Source: Candidatus Cloacimonetes bacterium HGW-Cloacimonetes-3 | Lineage (GTDB): Bacteria > Cloacimonadota > Cloacimonadia > Cloacimonadales > Cloacimonadaceae | Direction: 5' to 3' | Assembly: GCA_002840645.1 (NCBI GenBank) | Contig: PHBO01000012.1 | Coordinates: forward strand, 1 to 63,132 | Length of the DNA: 63,132 bases | Program-made: the position numbers and the translations under genes | Part shown: positions 1-7,238 of the stretch, in pieces | Numbering within the stretch: position 1 is the first letter of the stretch | How the letters are laid out: every line of letters begins with the position of its first letter | The notes under the pieces: generated by a model | Seen by the model: the letters and a program-made list of their open reading frames with translations, nothing else | The model's database searches: none | What the model was told of the DNA's origin: nothing

Positions 1-26
1 CTCTTGACTACTTCTTTTGTTTGCAT
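1..26 (-). CDS. Start of a gene running off the left edge
   Basis: An ATG at 26 on the minus strand has an AGGAGA ribosome-binding site 7 bases upstream (34-39), and the eight visible codons (MQTKEVVK) stay open to the window edge. It would be transcribed in the same direction as frr, after the terminator at 230-255. Too little is visible to assign a product. Confidence 0.35.
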
Positions 27-106
27 TTCTATATCTCCTATCAGTGTTGAGGTGTCAACTTATTTAGGATCCCACACCTGCCTTGCTGTTATCCTTAGTA
101 TTGCCC

Positions 107-161
107 TAACAATTCCCTAACGATTCCTTAACGGCGTTAGGGAATCATTAGGGAATTGTTA
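107..161. repeat. Long intergenic hairpin built of tandem TTAGGGAAT units
   Basis: Two 27-base arms (107-133 and 135-161) are almost perfectly complementary around base 134, with one mismatch (121/147) and one G-T pair. The right arm is itself an 11-nt tandem repeat (GTTAGGGAATC, ATTAGGGAATT) that continues with a degenerate and a better copy to about 178. There is no T-tract, so it is not a standard terminator. It resembles the hairpins at 10456-10494 and 18218-18254. Confidence 0.7.
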
Positions 162-229
162 TATCGGCATTAGGGAAAACAGCAAGGGACAAGAGGGGAA
201 ACAGGGAGTGCTTATTGGTTACGCAGCAC

Positions 230-255
230 AAAAAAGGGGGGAGATAATCTCTCCC
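230..255 (-). terminator. Rho-independent terminator after frr
   Basis: Read on the minus strand, a G/C stem (247-255 paired with about 236-244) is followed directly by six T residues (235-230). It lies 40 bases past the frr stop codon and would end the rplM-to-frr transcript. Confidence 0.7.
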
Positions 256-296
256 GCCCAATCTGTCTTGCCAAAGGTATTTCGTTTCAGAAGCGC

Positions 297-851
297 TTAC
301 ACTTCCATGATTTCCAATTCTTTGGCTTTTTCGGCTTCGTCAATTTTCTTTATCCATTCGTCGGTGATATCCTGCACTTCTTTGAGGAATTTCTTTTCTT
401 CGTCCTCGCTGATCTCGCTATCCTTTTTCATCTTCTTGCCGGCTTCATTGGCGTCGCGGCGAAGGTTGCGGATATTGATGCGGGCTTCTTCGGATATCTT
501 TTTGATGTTCTTCACGATATCTTTGCGCTTATCCTCTGTTAAGGGTTGGAAAGGCAGGCGAATCACATTACCGTCGTTATCCGGAGTAATACCGATATTG
601 GCAGCCAGAATAGCCTTTTCAATATCTGCCAGAGTGGTTTTATCCCAGGGCTGCACAATAATGGTGCGGGCTTCGGGAATGGAGATATTGCACAACTGCT
701 TCACAGGTGTAGGCTGTCCGTAATAGTTAATCCTCACGTCATCCAGGATAGATGCGCTGGCGCGTCCGGTACGGACCTTGGAAAACTGGTGCAGCAGAGC
801 TTCAAAGCTCTTCAGCATCTTTTCCTTGGTGTTTGTTTTTATGTTTTCCAT
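297..851 (-). CDS. frr: Ribosome recycling factor
   Basis: Ribosome recycling factor frees the 70S ribosome from mRNA after termination, acting with EF-G in the cytosol. The 184-residue product has the family's usual length (about 185). It carries the recognisable central segment around KVRTGRAS (residues 26-33), the conserved NIRNLRRDAN near residues 147-156, and a charged C-terminal helix. The ATG at 851 follows GAGGTAA. It is the last gene of the rplM-rpsI-rpsB-tsf-pyrH-frr block, in the common bacterial tsf-pyrH-frr order, and is followed by a terminator at 230-255. No anomalies are visible. Confidence 0.97.
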   Translation of the reverse strand: MENIKTNTKEKMLKSFEALLHQFSKVRTGRASASILDDVRINYYGQPTPVKQLCNISIPEARTIIVQPWDKTTLADIEKAILAANIGITPDNDGNVIRLPFQPLTEDKRKDIVKNIKKISEEARINIRNLRRDANEAGKKMKKDSEISEDEEKKFLKEVQDITDEWIKKIDEAEKAKELEIMEV

Positions 852-896
852 GTTTACCTCGTCGGCAGCTAATTAGCGCCGATCTGAACGGTTTAT

Positions 897-1625
897 TTAG
901 GGATGAATATAGGTTCCCGCCTCTGGTTTCAGCAGGGCGTCTTTCAGCATTCCGGGCTTGGCAATGTTGAATATCTTAATGGGCATATTGTTATCCGCAG
1001 CAAGAGAAAAGGCGGTTAAATCCATCACTCCGAGGCGTTGCTCCAGACATTCCTGGAAGCTGGCGGAACTGATGAAGGTAGCTGTTTTATCCTTCATGGG
1101 ATCGGCGGTATATAGTCCATCCACCTTGGTGGCTTTCAGCACGATATCGGCTTTAAGCTCCACAGCGCGCAGCACTGCGCCTGTATCCGTGGTGAAGAAC
1201 GGATTACCCGTTCCTCCGCTAAGGAAGCAAATGCTTCCCGCTTCCATGGCAGCAATCGCAGCCTGGGGAGAATAGCGGGGCACCACCTTGTCTATCGCCA
1301 GAGAAGAGAATACTTCTGCGGGACAGCCCTTGGAAACCAGCACTTCTGCCACATATAAGGCATTCTGGATAGTGGCAAGCATGCCAATGCTATCCATCAC
1401 CACACGGTTCAGCTCTTGCTTGCGCCAGGTGCCGCCACGGAAGATATTACCTCCGCCCAGAACAATCGCCAGGCTATAGCCCAGGTTTCTTACTGCGATA
1501 AGCTCGTCCGTAAGCTTGTCTATCACGCTGTCTGCATAGCCAAAACCCTGTTCGCCGGCAAGTACTTCGCCGGAGAGTTTCAGGACTACGCGCTTCACGT
1601 TTTGGGGCTGAAAGACCTTATTCAT
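897..1625 (-). CDS. pyrH: UMP kinase
   Basis: UMP kinase phosphorylates UMP to UDP with ATP in pyrimidine nucleotide synthesis. The 242-residue protein belongs to the amino-acid-kinase fold. The N-terminal RVVLKLSGEVLAG (residues 12-24) and the glycine-rich VLGGGNIFRG (55-64) form the nucleotide-binding elements. The typical VDGLYTADP segment lies near 168-176, and the C-terminal half has the conserved LGVMDLTAFSLA stretch. The length is normal for the family. It sits between tsf (73 bases upstream) and frr (45 bases downstream) on one transcript. The ATG at 1625 is preceded by an AGGAT-type site. Confidence 0.97.
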   Translation of the reverse strand: MNKVFQPQNVKRVVLKLSGEVLAGEQGFGYADSVIDKLTDELIAVRNLGYSLAIVLGGGNIFRGGTWRKQELNRVVMDSIGMLATIQNALYVAEVLVSKGCPAEVFSSLAIDKVVPRYSPQAAIAAMEAGSICFLSGGTGNPFFTTDTGAVLRAVELKADIVLKATKVDGLYTADPMKDKTATFISSASFQECLEQRLGVMDLTAFSLAADNNMPIKIFNIAKPGMLKDALLKPEAGTYIHP

Positions 1626-1698
1626 ACAATCATCCTGTGCTTGGAGAAGCAGTATTCCAATCGGGCAGAAACGCCGAACCGGAATTTAGCTCCTGCTA

Positions 1699-2298
1699 TT
1701 ATTCTCCGCCTAAAGCGTAACGGGTGAAACGGGCAATCTGCACGTTCTCACCGGTAGTAGCGATGGCATTGGTAAGCAAATCTTTCACGGTGCGGGTGCT
1801 GTCGCCGATAAGCTCTTGCTCTAACAGTGAATGCTCGCTGCAGAACTTTTTAATGTTGCCTTCCACGATCTTCTCGACAATTTCGGGCTTCTTGCCATCA
1901 AGCACGGCTTTGTTGCGGGCAATCTCTTTCTCGCGTTCGATGACGGCGGGATCGATGTTTTCAGCACTGATAGCCAGAGGATTAGTTGCGGCAATTTGCA
2001 GGGCAATCTCGTCGGCAATAGCGCGGAATTCCGGGGTGCGGGCTACGAAATCTGATTCGCAGTTAAGCTCCAGCAACACGCCGATCTTGAAGTTAAAATG
2101 TATGTAGGAATGGATAATCCCTTCTTTTGTCTCGCGGCTGGCTTTGGATTCGGCTTTGGAAATGCCTCTCTCGCGCAGGTATTTTATGGCTTCATCAACG
2201 TTGCCATCTTTCTCTACTAAGGCTTTGCGGCATTCCATCATGCCGACGCCGGTTCTCTCACGCAGTTCTTTTACCATGGTTGCGGTAATATCTGCCAT
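1699..2298 (-). CDS. tsf: Elongation factor Ts
   Basis: EF-Ts is the guanine-nucleotide exchange factor for EF-Tu. The N-terminal UBA-like domain is clear: VKELRERTGVGMMECRKAL (residues 9-27) followed by AIKYLRERG. The exchange core contains the conserved NCESDFVAR motif near residues 79-87. At 199 residues it is the short form of the family (about 200, as in thermophiles), rather than the 280-residue E. coli form with its second core subdomain. It is separated from rpsB by a 111-base gap that carries a hairpin (2347-2390). ATG 2298 follows AAGGAGAAC. Confidence 0.97.
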   Translation of the reverse strand: MADITATMVKELRERTGVGMMECRKALVEKDGNVDEAIKYLRERGISKAESKASRETKEGIIHSYIHFNFKIGVLLELNCESDFVARTPEFRAIADEIALQIAATNPLAISAENIDPAVIEREKEIARNKAVLDGKKPEIVEKIVEGNIKKFCSEHSLLEQELIGDSTRTVKDLLTNAIATTGENVQIARFTRYALGGE

Positions 2299-2346
2299 TG
2301 GTGTTCTCCTTATGTATGGGTTAGAGTTGGACGTTAAACGTTAAAG

Positions 2347-2390
2347 GTTAGACGTTAGAGGCTTCCGGGGAAGCTTGTCTAACATCTAAC
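2347..2390. repeat. Hairpin between rpsB and tsf with GTTAGA tandem arms
   Basis: GTTAGACGTTAGA (2347-2359) pairs with TCTAACATCTAAC (2378-2390), and an inner GCTTCC/GGAAGC stem (2361-2366 with 2369-2374) caps it. The arms are tandem repeats of GTTAGAc/t. There is no T-tract on either strand. It may be a transcript processing or attenuation structure in the rpsB-tsf gap, or a member of the intergenic hairpin family seen elsewhere in the window. Confidence 0.65.
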
Positions 2391-2409
2391 TATTAACTTT
2401 GTTAACTAA

Positions 2410-3261
2410 TTATGCTTCAGTTCCGCTTACTACGGGAACTTCGATTTCTACTTTTTCAGGCTCGGCAGCAACGAGTTCGGCAACGGGTGCTTCCACACTT
2501 ACGGGGATTTCTACTGCTTCCACTTCATCGCTGGATGCGACGGTTGCCGGTGTTTGTTCGTGATTCACGCCTTCGGAGGCTATCCCGCGTCCCTCGATCA
2601 CTGCATTTGCCATGATGTCTGAGATAAGGAAGATTGCCCGGGTAGCGTCATCGTTTGAGGGGATCACAAAATCGATAAGGTCGGGATCGCAGTTTGTGTC
2701 CACCATGGCAACGATGGGGATGTTCAGGATACGTGCTTCGTGCACGGCGATATCTTCGTATTCGGTATCAACTACGAACACACAACCGGGAACGGCGTCC
2801 ATATCACGGATACCACCAAGGGAGAATTCGATCTTGTCGTGCAGGCGTTTCATCTTCAGCTGTTCAAGCTTGGTATAGTTCGAGATTGTGCCGTCTGCTT
2901 CGATCTCTTCGAAGTATTTCATCTTTTCGATGCTCTGGCGGATGGTGGACATATTGGTAAGCATGCCACCGTACCAGCGCTGATTAACGTAGAACACACC
3001 GGCTTTCTCGGCAGCTTCTTTCACCGCGCTTTGAGCCTGTTTCTTGGTTCCCACGAAGAGGACATATTCGCCTTTGGAGGCAACTTCTTTCACGTATTGA
3101 TAGGCTTCGTTAATGGCATCGACCGTTTGTTTCAGGTCGATGATGTGAATCCCATTGCGTTTGATGAAGATGTATTTCTTCATCTTGGGATTCCACTTGA
3201 AGGTCTGATGCCCGAAATGGACACCGGCTTCGAGTAGTTGTTTCATAGAAACTACGGACAT
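2410..3261 (-). CDS. rpsB: 30S ribosomal protein S2 with acidic C-terminal tail
   Basis: S2 is a late-assembling protein of the small ribosomal subunit. Residues 1-225 are canonical: LLEAGVHFGHQTFKWNPKMK (9-28), the VGTKKQAQ motif (70-77), RWYGGMLTN (95-103) and the DPDLIDFVIPSNDDA segment near 193-207. Residues from about 230 to 283 form an Ala/Val/Glu-rich acidic extension that E. coli S2 (241 residues) lacks. Such low-complexity tails occur in several phyla and are probably disordered. ATG 3261 follows TAGGAGAAA. A structured leader (3291-3354) precedes it, suggesting autoregulation of rpsB-tsf. Confidence 0.97.
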   Translation of the reverse strand: MSVVSMKQLLEAGVHFGHQTFKWNPKMKKYIFIKRNGIHIIDLKQTVDAINEAYQYVKEVASKGEYVLFVGTKKQAQSAVKEAAEKAGVFYVNQRWYGGMLTNMSTIRQSIEKMKYFEEIEADGTISNYTKLEQLKMKRLHDKIEFSLGGIRDMDAVPGCVFVVDTEYEDIAVHEARILNIPIVAMVDTNCDPDLIDFVIPSNDDATRAIFLISDIMANAVIEGRGIASEGVNHEQTPATVASSDEVEAVEIPVSVEAPVAELVAAEPEKVEIEVPVVSGTEA

Positions 3262-3290
3262 TGATTTCTCCTAAATATACGGTTTAATTT

Positions 3291-3354
3291 CTTCCGGACG
3301 GTCTAAGCAATTCAGAGAGGATATCCTCTCACCGCCTTGCAAGCGTTCCGGAAG
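3291..3354 (-). promoter_or_regulatory. Structured leader RNA upstream of rpsB
   Basis: On the minus strand an outer stem pairs CTTCCGGAACG (3354-3344) with CGTCCGGAAG (3300-3291). It encloses a perfect 16-nt palindrome GAGAGGATATCCTCTC (3330-3315). The structure ends 29 bases before the rpsB ATG. Ribosomal-protein leaders that bind S2 and repress rpsB-tsf are known in several bacterial phyla. I infer such a role from position and structure; I do not recognise a specific catalogued S2-leader consensus. Confidence 0.5.
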
Positions 3355-3407
3355 CTTATTTTGGCGCAAGCGCCGTGTTATAAAAGAGTGTTCCATACTG
3401 TTCCCAT

Positions 3408-3429
3408 TGGGGGGAGATTGTCCCCCCAA
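3408..3429 (-). terminator. G/C hairpin just downstream of rpsI
   Basis: TTGGGGGGA (3408-3416) and TCCCCCCAA (3421-3429) are perfect inverted repeats with a 4-base loop, 10 bases past the rpsI stop. No T-run follows on the minus strand. It could be a partial terminator, a pause site, or a processing hairpin between rpsI and rpsB. Confidence 0.4.
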
Positions 3430-3439
3430 AATCCATTGT

Positions 3440-3826
3440 TTAACGCTTGGAGAACTGGAATCTCTTCCTGGCTTTCGGGCGTCCTGATTTCTTACGTTCC
3501 ACCATACGGGGGTCACGGGTAAGAAATCCACGGATCTTGAGTGCTGGTCTCAGTGTTGCGTCGTATTCAACTAATGCACGGGTGATACCATGACGGATGG
3601 CTCCGGCTTGACCGCTTAATCCGCCACCGCGAACGTTTACAAAAACGTCGAAGCTATCGGATAAACCGGCAGTCTGCAGGGGTTGTTCCACTACCATTTC
3701 AAGGGTCTCACGCTGAAGATATTTCTTCATCTGCACTTTGTTGATGATGCGTTTGCCGGTTCCGGGAGTTATCCGGACTCTGGCTACGGCATTCTTTCTT
3801 CTTCCAACGGCATCAAAATTCTGCAT
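3440..3826 (-). CDS. rpsI: 30S ribosomal protein S9
   Basis: S9 is a small-subunit protein whose basic C-terminal tail reaches the P-site tRNA. The 128-residue sequence has the family hallmarks. [17 protein letters not shown] lies at residues 8-24 and [17 protein letters not shown] near 69-85. The C-terminal end is basic ([17 protein letters not shown]) and finishes in the conserved KR. It is 11 bases downstream of rplM, the near-universal rplM-rpsI pairing. ATG 3826 follows AGGAGGAAA. Confidence 0.98.
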   Translation of the reverse strand: MQNFDAVGRRKNAVARVRITPGTGKRIINKVQMKKYLQRETLEMVVEQPLQTAGLSDSFDVFVNVRGGGLSGQAGAIRHGITRALVEYDATLRPALKIRGFLTRDPRMVERKKSGRPKARKRFQFSKR

Positions 3827-3837
3827 GCCTTTTCCTC

Positions 3838-4266
3838 CTAAAGAGTAAGTTCAACCGGCATCTGAGCTGAGTGTGGATGCTCGCTTCCGGCATAAACTTT
3901 CAGTTTCTTGAACATTGCGCGCCCCAGAGTATTCTTCGGCATCATACCTTTCACGGCATGTTCGAGGATACGCTCTGGATGCTCTTCCATAACTTTTGCA
4001 TACGGGATTTCTTTTTGTCCACTGGGGTATCCACTATAGGTCTTATAAACCTTTTGCAGTGCCTTAAGCCCGGTTACGCGGACTTTTTCCGCGTTGATGA
4101 TGATCACATAATCACCGGTATCAAGGTTCGTCGCAAAATAAGGTTTATGCTTTCCACGCAGGATGGAAGCAACTTTAGTGGACAACCGACCGAGAGGCAA
4201 ACCCGTTGCGTCTACGATAAACCAAGCTTGTTGGATATCGGAAGGACTTGGGGTAAGGGTCTTCAT
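3838..4266 (-). CDS. rplM: 50S ribosomal protein L13
   Basis: L13 is an early-assembling large-subunit protein. The 142-residue product matches the family length and carries [21 protein letters not shown] (residues 18-38), the [16 protein letters not shown] strand (51-66) and the [11 protein letters not shown] motif (105-115). It is the first gene of the translation block; its ATG at 4266 follows AAGGAG. A TTGACA box lies 57 bases upstream (4328-4323) in the divergent gap shared with the surface-protein gene at 4570. Confidence 0.98.
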   Translation of the reverse strand: MKTLTPSPSDIQQAWFIVDATGLPLGRLSTKVASILRGKHKPYFATNLDTGDYVIIINAEKVRVTGLKALQKVYKTYSGYPSGQKEIPYAKVMEEHPERILEHAVKGMMPKNTLGRAMFKKLKVYAGSEHPHSAQMPVELTL

Positions 4267-4322
4267 CGATTCTCCTTTACGGTATTTTATACAGTATGCC
4301 AGAATTTTGGACAGGGCATTAG

Positions 4323-4328
4323 TGTCAA
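4323..4328 (-). promoter_or_regulatory. Candidate -35 box for the rplM operon
   Basis: CTTGACA on the minus strand, 57 bases before the rplM ATG. No TATAAT-like -10 element lies at 16-18 bases (ATTCTG at 17). A TATAAA lies further downstream. It is one of seven TTGACA boxes found shortly before start codons in this window. Confidence 0.4.
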
Positions 4329-4475
4329 GTTAAAAGCACCTATTATTTTAACAACGATGCAATTAGTAGCAACTTCACATGAATTATCAAGTTTGATGCT
4401 AACCCACACATATCCGGTTTCAAAAGGCAAAGTAAAGGTACAATAAAGTTGGGGTTCAGAGCAGATTGGTGTATA

Positions 4476-4481
4476 TTGACA
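4476..4481 (+). promoter_or_regulatory. Candidate -35 box for the 4570 gene
   Basis: TTGACA 94 bases before the ATG at 4570; CGTTAT at 17-base spacing is the nearest -10 candidate and only a weak match. Confidence 0.3.
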
Positions 4482-4569
4482 TGTATATGCAAACTAATCG
4501 TTATGTAAGTCTTTGTATTGTGCTGAACCGGTAATTGTAAATATTGCTGTTATTCTAAGGAGTGTCCTG

Positions 4570-7218
4570 ATGCGAGTTAAACTGTTTGCACCTCTGTTTA
4601 TCTTATGTGGCTTATTTATTGTAAGCCCTGTTTTTGCCTTGGATTACTGCCTTAATTTTGATGGGGTTAATGATTATGTTACCACCAACGACAGCGGCAC
4701 ATTAAACATTTCCGGCACTGCCATAACCCTGGAAGCATGGCTGTATCCCACAGATTTTAAAACAAATCCGTGGGATAACACGATCATCGGCAAGACTAAT
4801 TCCAGCAATCTCAACAAGGGTTTTGAGCTGCGTTACGGGGGCTCTAATGGAACGCTTAGCTTCAATTTCGGCAATGGAAGTGCATGGTGTGAGTTAACTG
4901 CGCCCAATGCGCTTACCCTAAACACCTGGCAGCATGTAGCCGCAACCTACGACGGTGCGTTCATGCGTTTATACGTGAATGCTATACAGGTGGCGTCAAC
5001 ACCTCAGACCTCGGCAATAGTCCACTCGCCTGCCAATCTCAGGCTTAGCTGGGGCTTTAGTGGCAGGTTCATGAAGGGACGCCTGGACAATATCAGGATT
5101 TGGAATGTTTGCCGATCCCAGGCAGACATAGACTGGAACAAAGCCCGACCTCTTGAGTCTCAGACCGGCTTGGTACTAAACTACCCTATAACTAACGGAA
5201 CCGGATCATTGGTTGTAGATACAAGTAACAACAGTAACCACGGCACTATGTATGATGGCACTTCCTGGCTCAGCCCCGGCGGACCATATCTTCCCACAGT
5301 AACTACATGGTATCCGGCTTCCGGCATAACCCCTACATCTGCTTATGTTTTAGGTACAGTACCTGATTTAGGTTTACCCAATCCCACCCAGCACGGACAC
5401 TGTTGGAGCACAAACAATAATCCCACTTTAGCAGACAGTAAAACAGAATTGGGTCCCAAGGATAACACACAAAACGGCTTTGGGGCAAGCCTTAGCAACT
5501 TAAGCCCTCAAACTAATTATTACTATCGGGCTTATGCCACTAATCTGGCAGGAACAACCCTGGGAGATGTGTGTATGCTTAAAACAGTGCCACTTGCTCC
5601 CGCAGCACAATCTGCAACTAACATCACTACAACCTCTTTTGTAGCTAACTGGGATCCGATCCCTCAGGGCTATCAGTACTTTCTGGATGTGTCCACTTCC
5701 TCCAGCTTTACCAGCTACGTAACGGGATACGAGAATTTTACGGTTTTTGGCTTAACTACTCAAGAGGTATGGAATCTTAGCCCCGGTGTACGATACTATT
5801 ACAGAGTTCGCGGCAACGTGGTCTTGGGTGATCCGAGCCCCAATTCGGCTACAATAAGCGTTATAACAATTCCCAATCCCCCCGTTGCCACCGCTGCAAT
5901 CTTTGTTTATGACACATCCTTTCGGGCAAGGTGGAATCTCTCCACGGGAGCTTCAGGATACTATTTTGATCTCTCCACAGATCCTCTGTTTGCCGGCTTT
6001 GTGGAGGGATACAATAATCTTAGCATGGGCATCTCAAGCACCTACCTGTCCATAACGAATATTAACCCCGGCACGTATTACTACTATAGAGTGCGTGCCT
6101 ACAATTCTTCCGGTATCAGCACAAATTCTGCTACCATATCCCTGCTAACCTATCCTGCTGCGCCTGTTTCGCTGCCCCCAAGCAATATCACTGCCACTGG
6201 GTTTCAGGCAAATTGGGAAGCTTCATCAAGCGCTTATACCTATCGGCTGGATGTTTCAACGGATAACTTCGCTACTTTCCTTAGCGGATACAACAATCTG
6301 GATGTGGGCAATATAACATCTAAGGTAGTATCAGGATTATCCAGCTCTACATATTGTTACTTCAGAGTGCGGGCAGTAAATACCAGCGCTACATCTTCTA
6401 ACTCTGCCTCACAGTTTCTGAGGACAGCCCCCCTTGCCCCTGTTGTTTCTGCGGCAACAAATGTAACAGTGACAGGTTTTACGGCAAATTGGGGTTCTAC
6501 CGTGGCATCAGGATATGCCCTGGATGTTTCTACGAACAGTAGCTTTTCCAGTTGCGTTTCGGGTTACGAGAATTTAGTTCTGGGCTCTTTATTAACTTGC
6601 AATGTTACAGGATTGGCAGGAGGGACAAGCTACTATTACCGGGTAAGAGCTTATAATGCCTACAGCAGCTCAGCTAACTCGGCTACCATCTCCGTGATCA
6701 CTATTCCTCCGGCACCATCGGCTTTAAGCAGCTCTGATGCTACAAGCACAAGCTTTAGATTAAGCTGGGCTTCGATCTCCGAGGTTACTGCTTATTATCT
6801 TGATGTGTCTGCAGCCAGCAACTTCGCTTCATGCTTAAGCGGCTATAATGCCCTGAATGTAGGAATTGTGCTAAACACCACAGTTTCCGGGCTGACTTTT
6901 GGCACAGTTTACTATTGCCGGTTAAAAGCAGTAAACACCTCCGGAGTGAGTGAATATTCGGCTGTTTTACCCGTAAGCACGCAAATGGTCTCCTCCGTAA
7001 ATGTGCTGATAACTAACGTAAATGGTGCCATGCATCTTTCCTGGAATAGCCTGCCGGGAGTTCCCTGTTACTATATCTATCGCTCAGAAGTGCCTTCTCC
7101 GGCGAATTGGGGTATCCCTGTTCACAAAACGGCATCAAACTCATGGCTGGATGCGGATAGCCTTGGCTATACACACTACTTTTACCGCATCACATCTTCC
7201 ACAGAGCTATTAGAATAA
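4570..7218 (+). CDS. Secreted LamG + multi-fibronectin type III surface protein
   Basis: This is an 882-residue exported protein. The ATG at 4570 is preferred over an earlier in-frame start because AAGGAG (4557-4562) lies 7 bases upstream and a clean signal peptide follows (MRVKLFAPLFILCGLFIVSP, cleavage near VFA). Residues about 23-200 form a concanavalin-like/LamG domain (LNFDGVNDYV, ITLEAWLYP, WQHVAATYDG). The rest is six or so ~95-residue fibronectin type III-like repeats with the recurring TGFxANW and YYYRVRAYN strands. Such domains bind glycans or proteins at the cell surface. No C-terminal sorting domain is recognisable, so its anchoring is unclear. A TTGACA box lies 94 bases upstream. 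Confidence 0.85.
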   Translation: MRVKLFAPLFILCGLFIVSPVFALDYCLNFDGVNDYVTTNDSGTLNISGTAITLEAWLYPTDFKTNPWDNTIIGKTNSSNLNKGFELRYGGSNGTLSFNFGNGSAWCELTAPNALTLNTWQHVAATYDGAFMRLYVNAIQVASTPQTSAIVHSPANLRLSWGFSGRFMKGRLDNIRIWNVCRSQADIDWNKARPLESQTGLVLNYPITNGTGSLVVDTSNNSNHGTMYDGTSWLSPGGPYLPTVTTWYPASGITPTSAYVLGTVPDLGLPNPTQHGHCWSTNNNPTLADSKTELGPKDNTQNGFGASLSNLSPQTNYYYRAYATNLAGTTLGDVCMLKTVPLAPAAQSATNITTTSFVANWDPIPQGYQYFLDVSTSSSFTSYVTGYENFTVFGLTTQEVWNLSPGVRYYYRVRGNVVLGDPSPNSATISVITIPNPPVATAAIFVYDTSFRARWNLSTGASGYYFDLSTDPLFAGFVEGYNNLSMGISSTYLSITNINPGTYYYYRVRAYNSSGISTNSATISLLTYPAAPVSLPPSNITATGFQANWEASSSAYTYRLDVSTDNFATFLSGYNNLDVGNITSKVVSGLSSSTYCYFRVRAVNTSATSSNSASQFLRTAPLAPVVSAATNVTVTGFTANWGSTVASGYALDVSTNSSFSSCVSGYENLVLGSLLTCNVTGLAGGTSYYYRVRAYNAYSSSANSATISVITIPPAPSALSSSDATSTSFRLSWASISEVTAYYLDVSAASNFASCLSGYNALNVGIVLNTTVSGLTFGTVYYCRLKAVNTSGVSEYSAVLPVSTQMVSSVNVLITNVNGAMHLSWNSLPGVPCYYIYRSEVPSPANWGIPVHKTASNSWLDADSLGYTHYFYRITSSTELLE

Positions 7219-7238
7219 CTAAGAGCTTGGCTATCCCC

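Larger units (their letters stand above)
4267..4569. other. Divergent intergenic region
   Basis: This 303-base gap lies between rplM (leftward) and the LamG/FnIII gene (rightward). It holds a TTGACA box facing each way (4328-4323 minus, 4476-4481 plus) and is A/T-rich. I see no further gene or strong hairpin. Confidence 0.6.

Noticed and set aside
3363-3374. GGCGC-AA-GCGCC hairpin as a terminator between rpsI and rpsB
   Set aside because: The stem is only five pairs and no T-tract follows on either strand.
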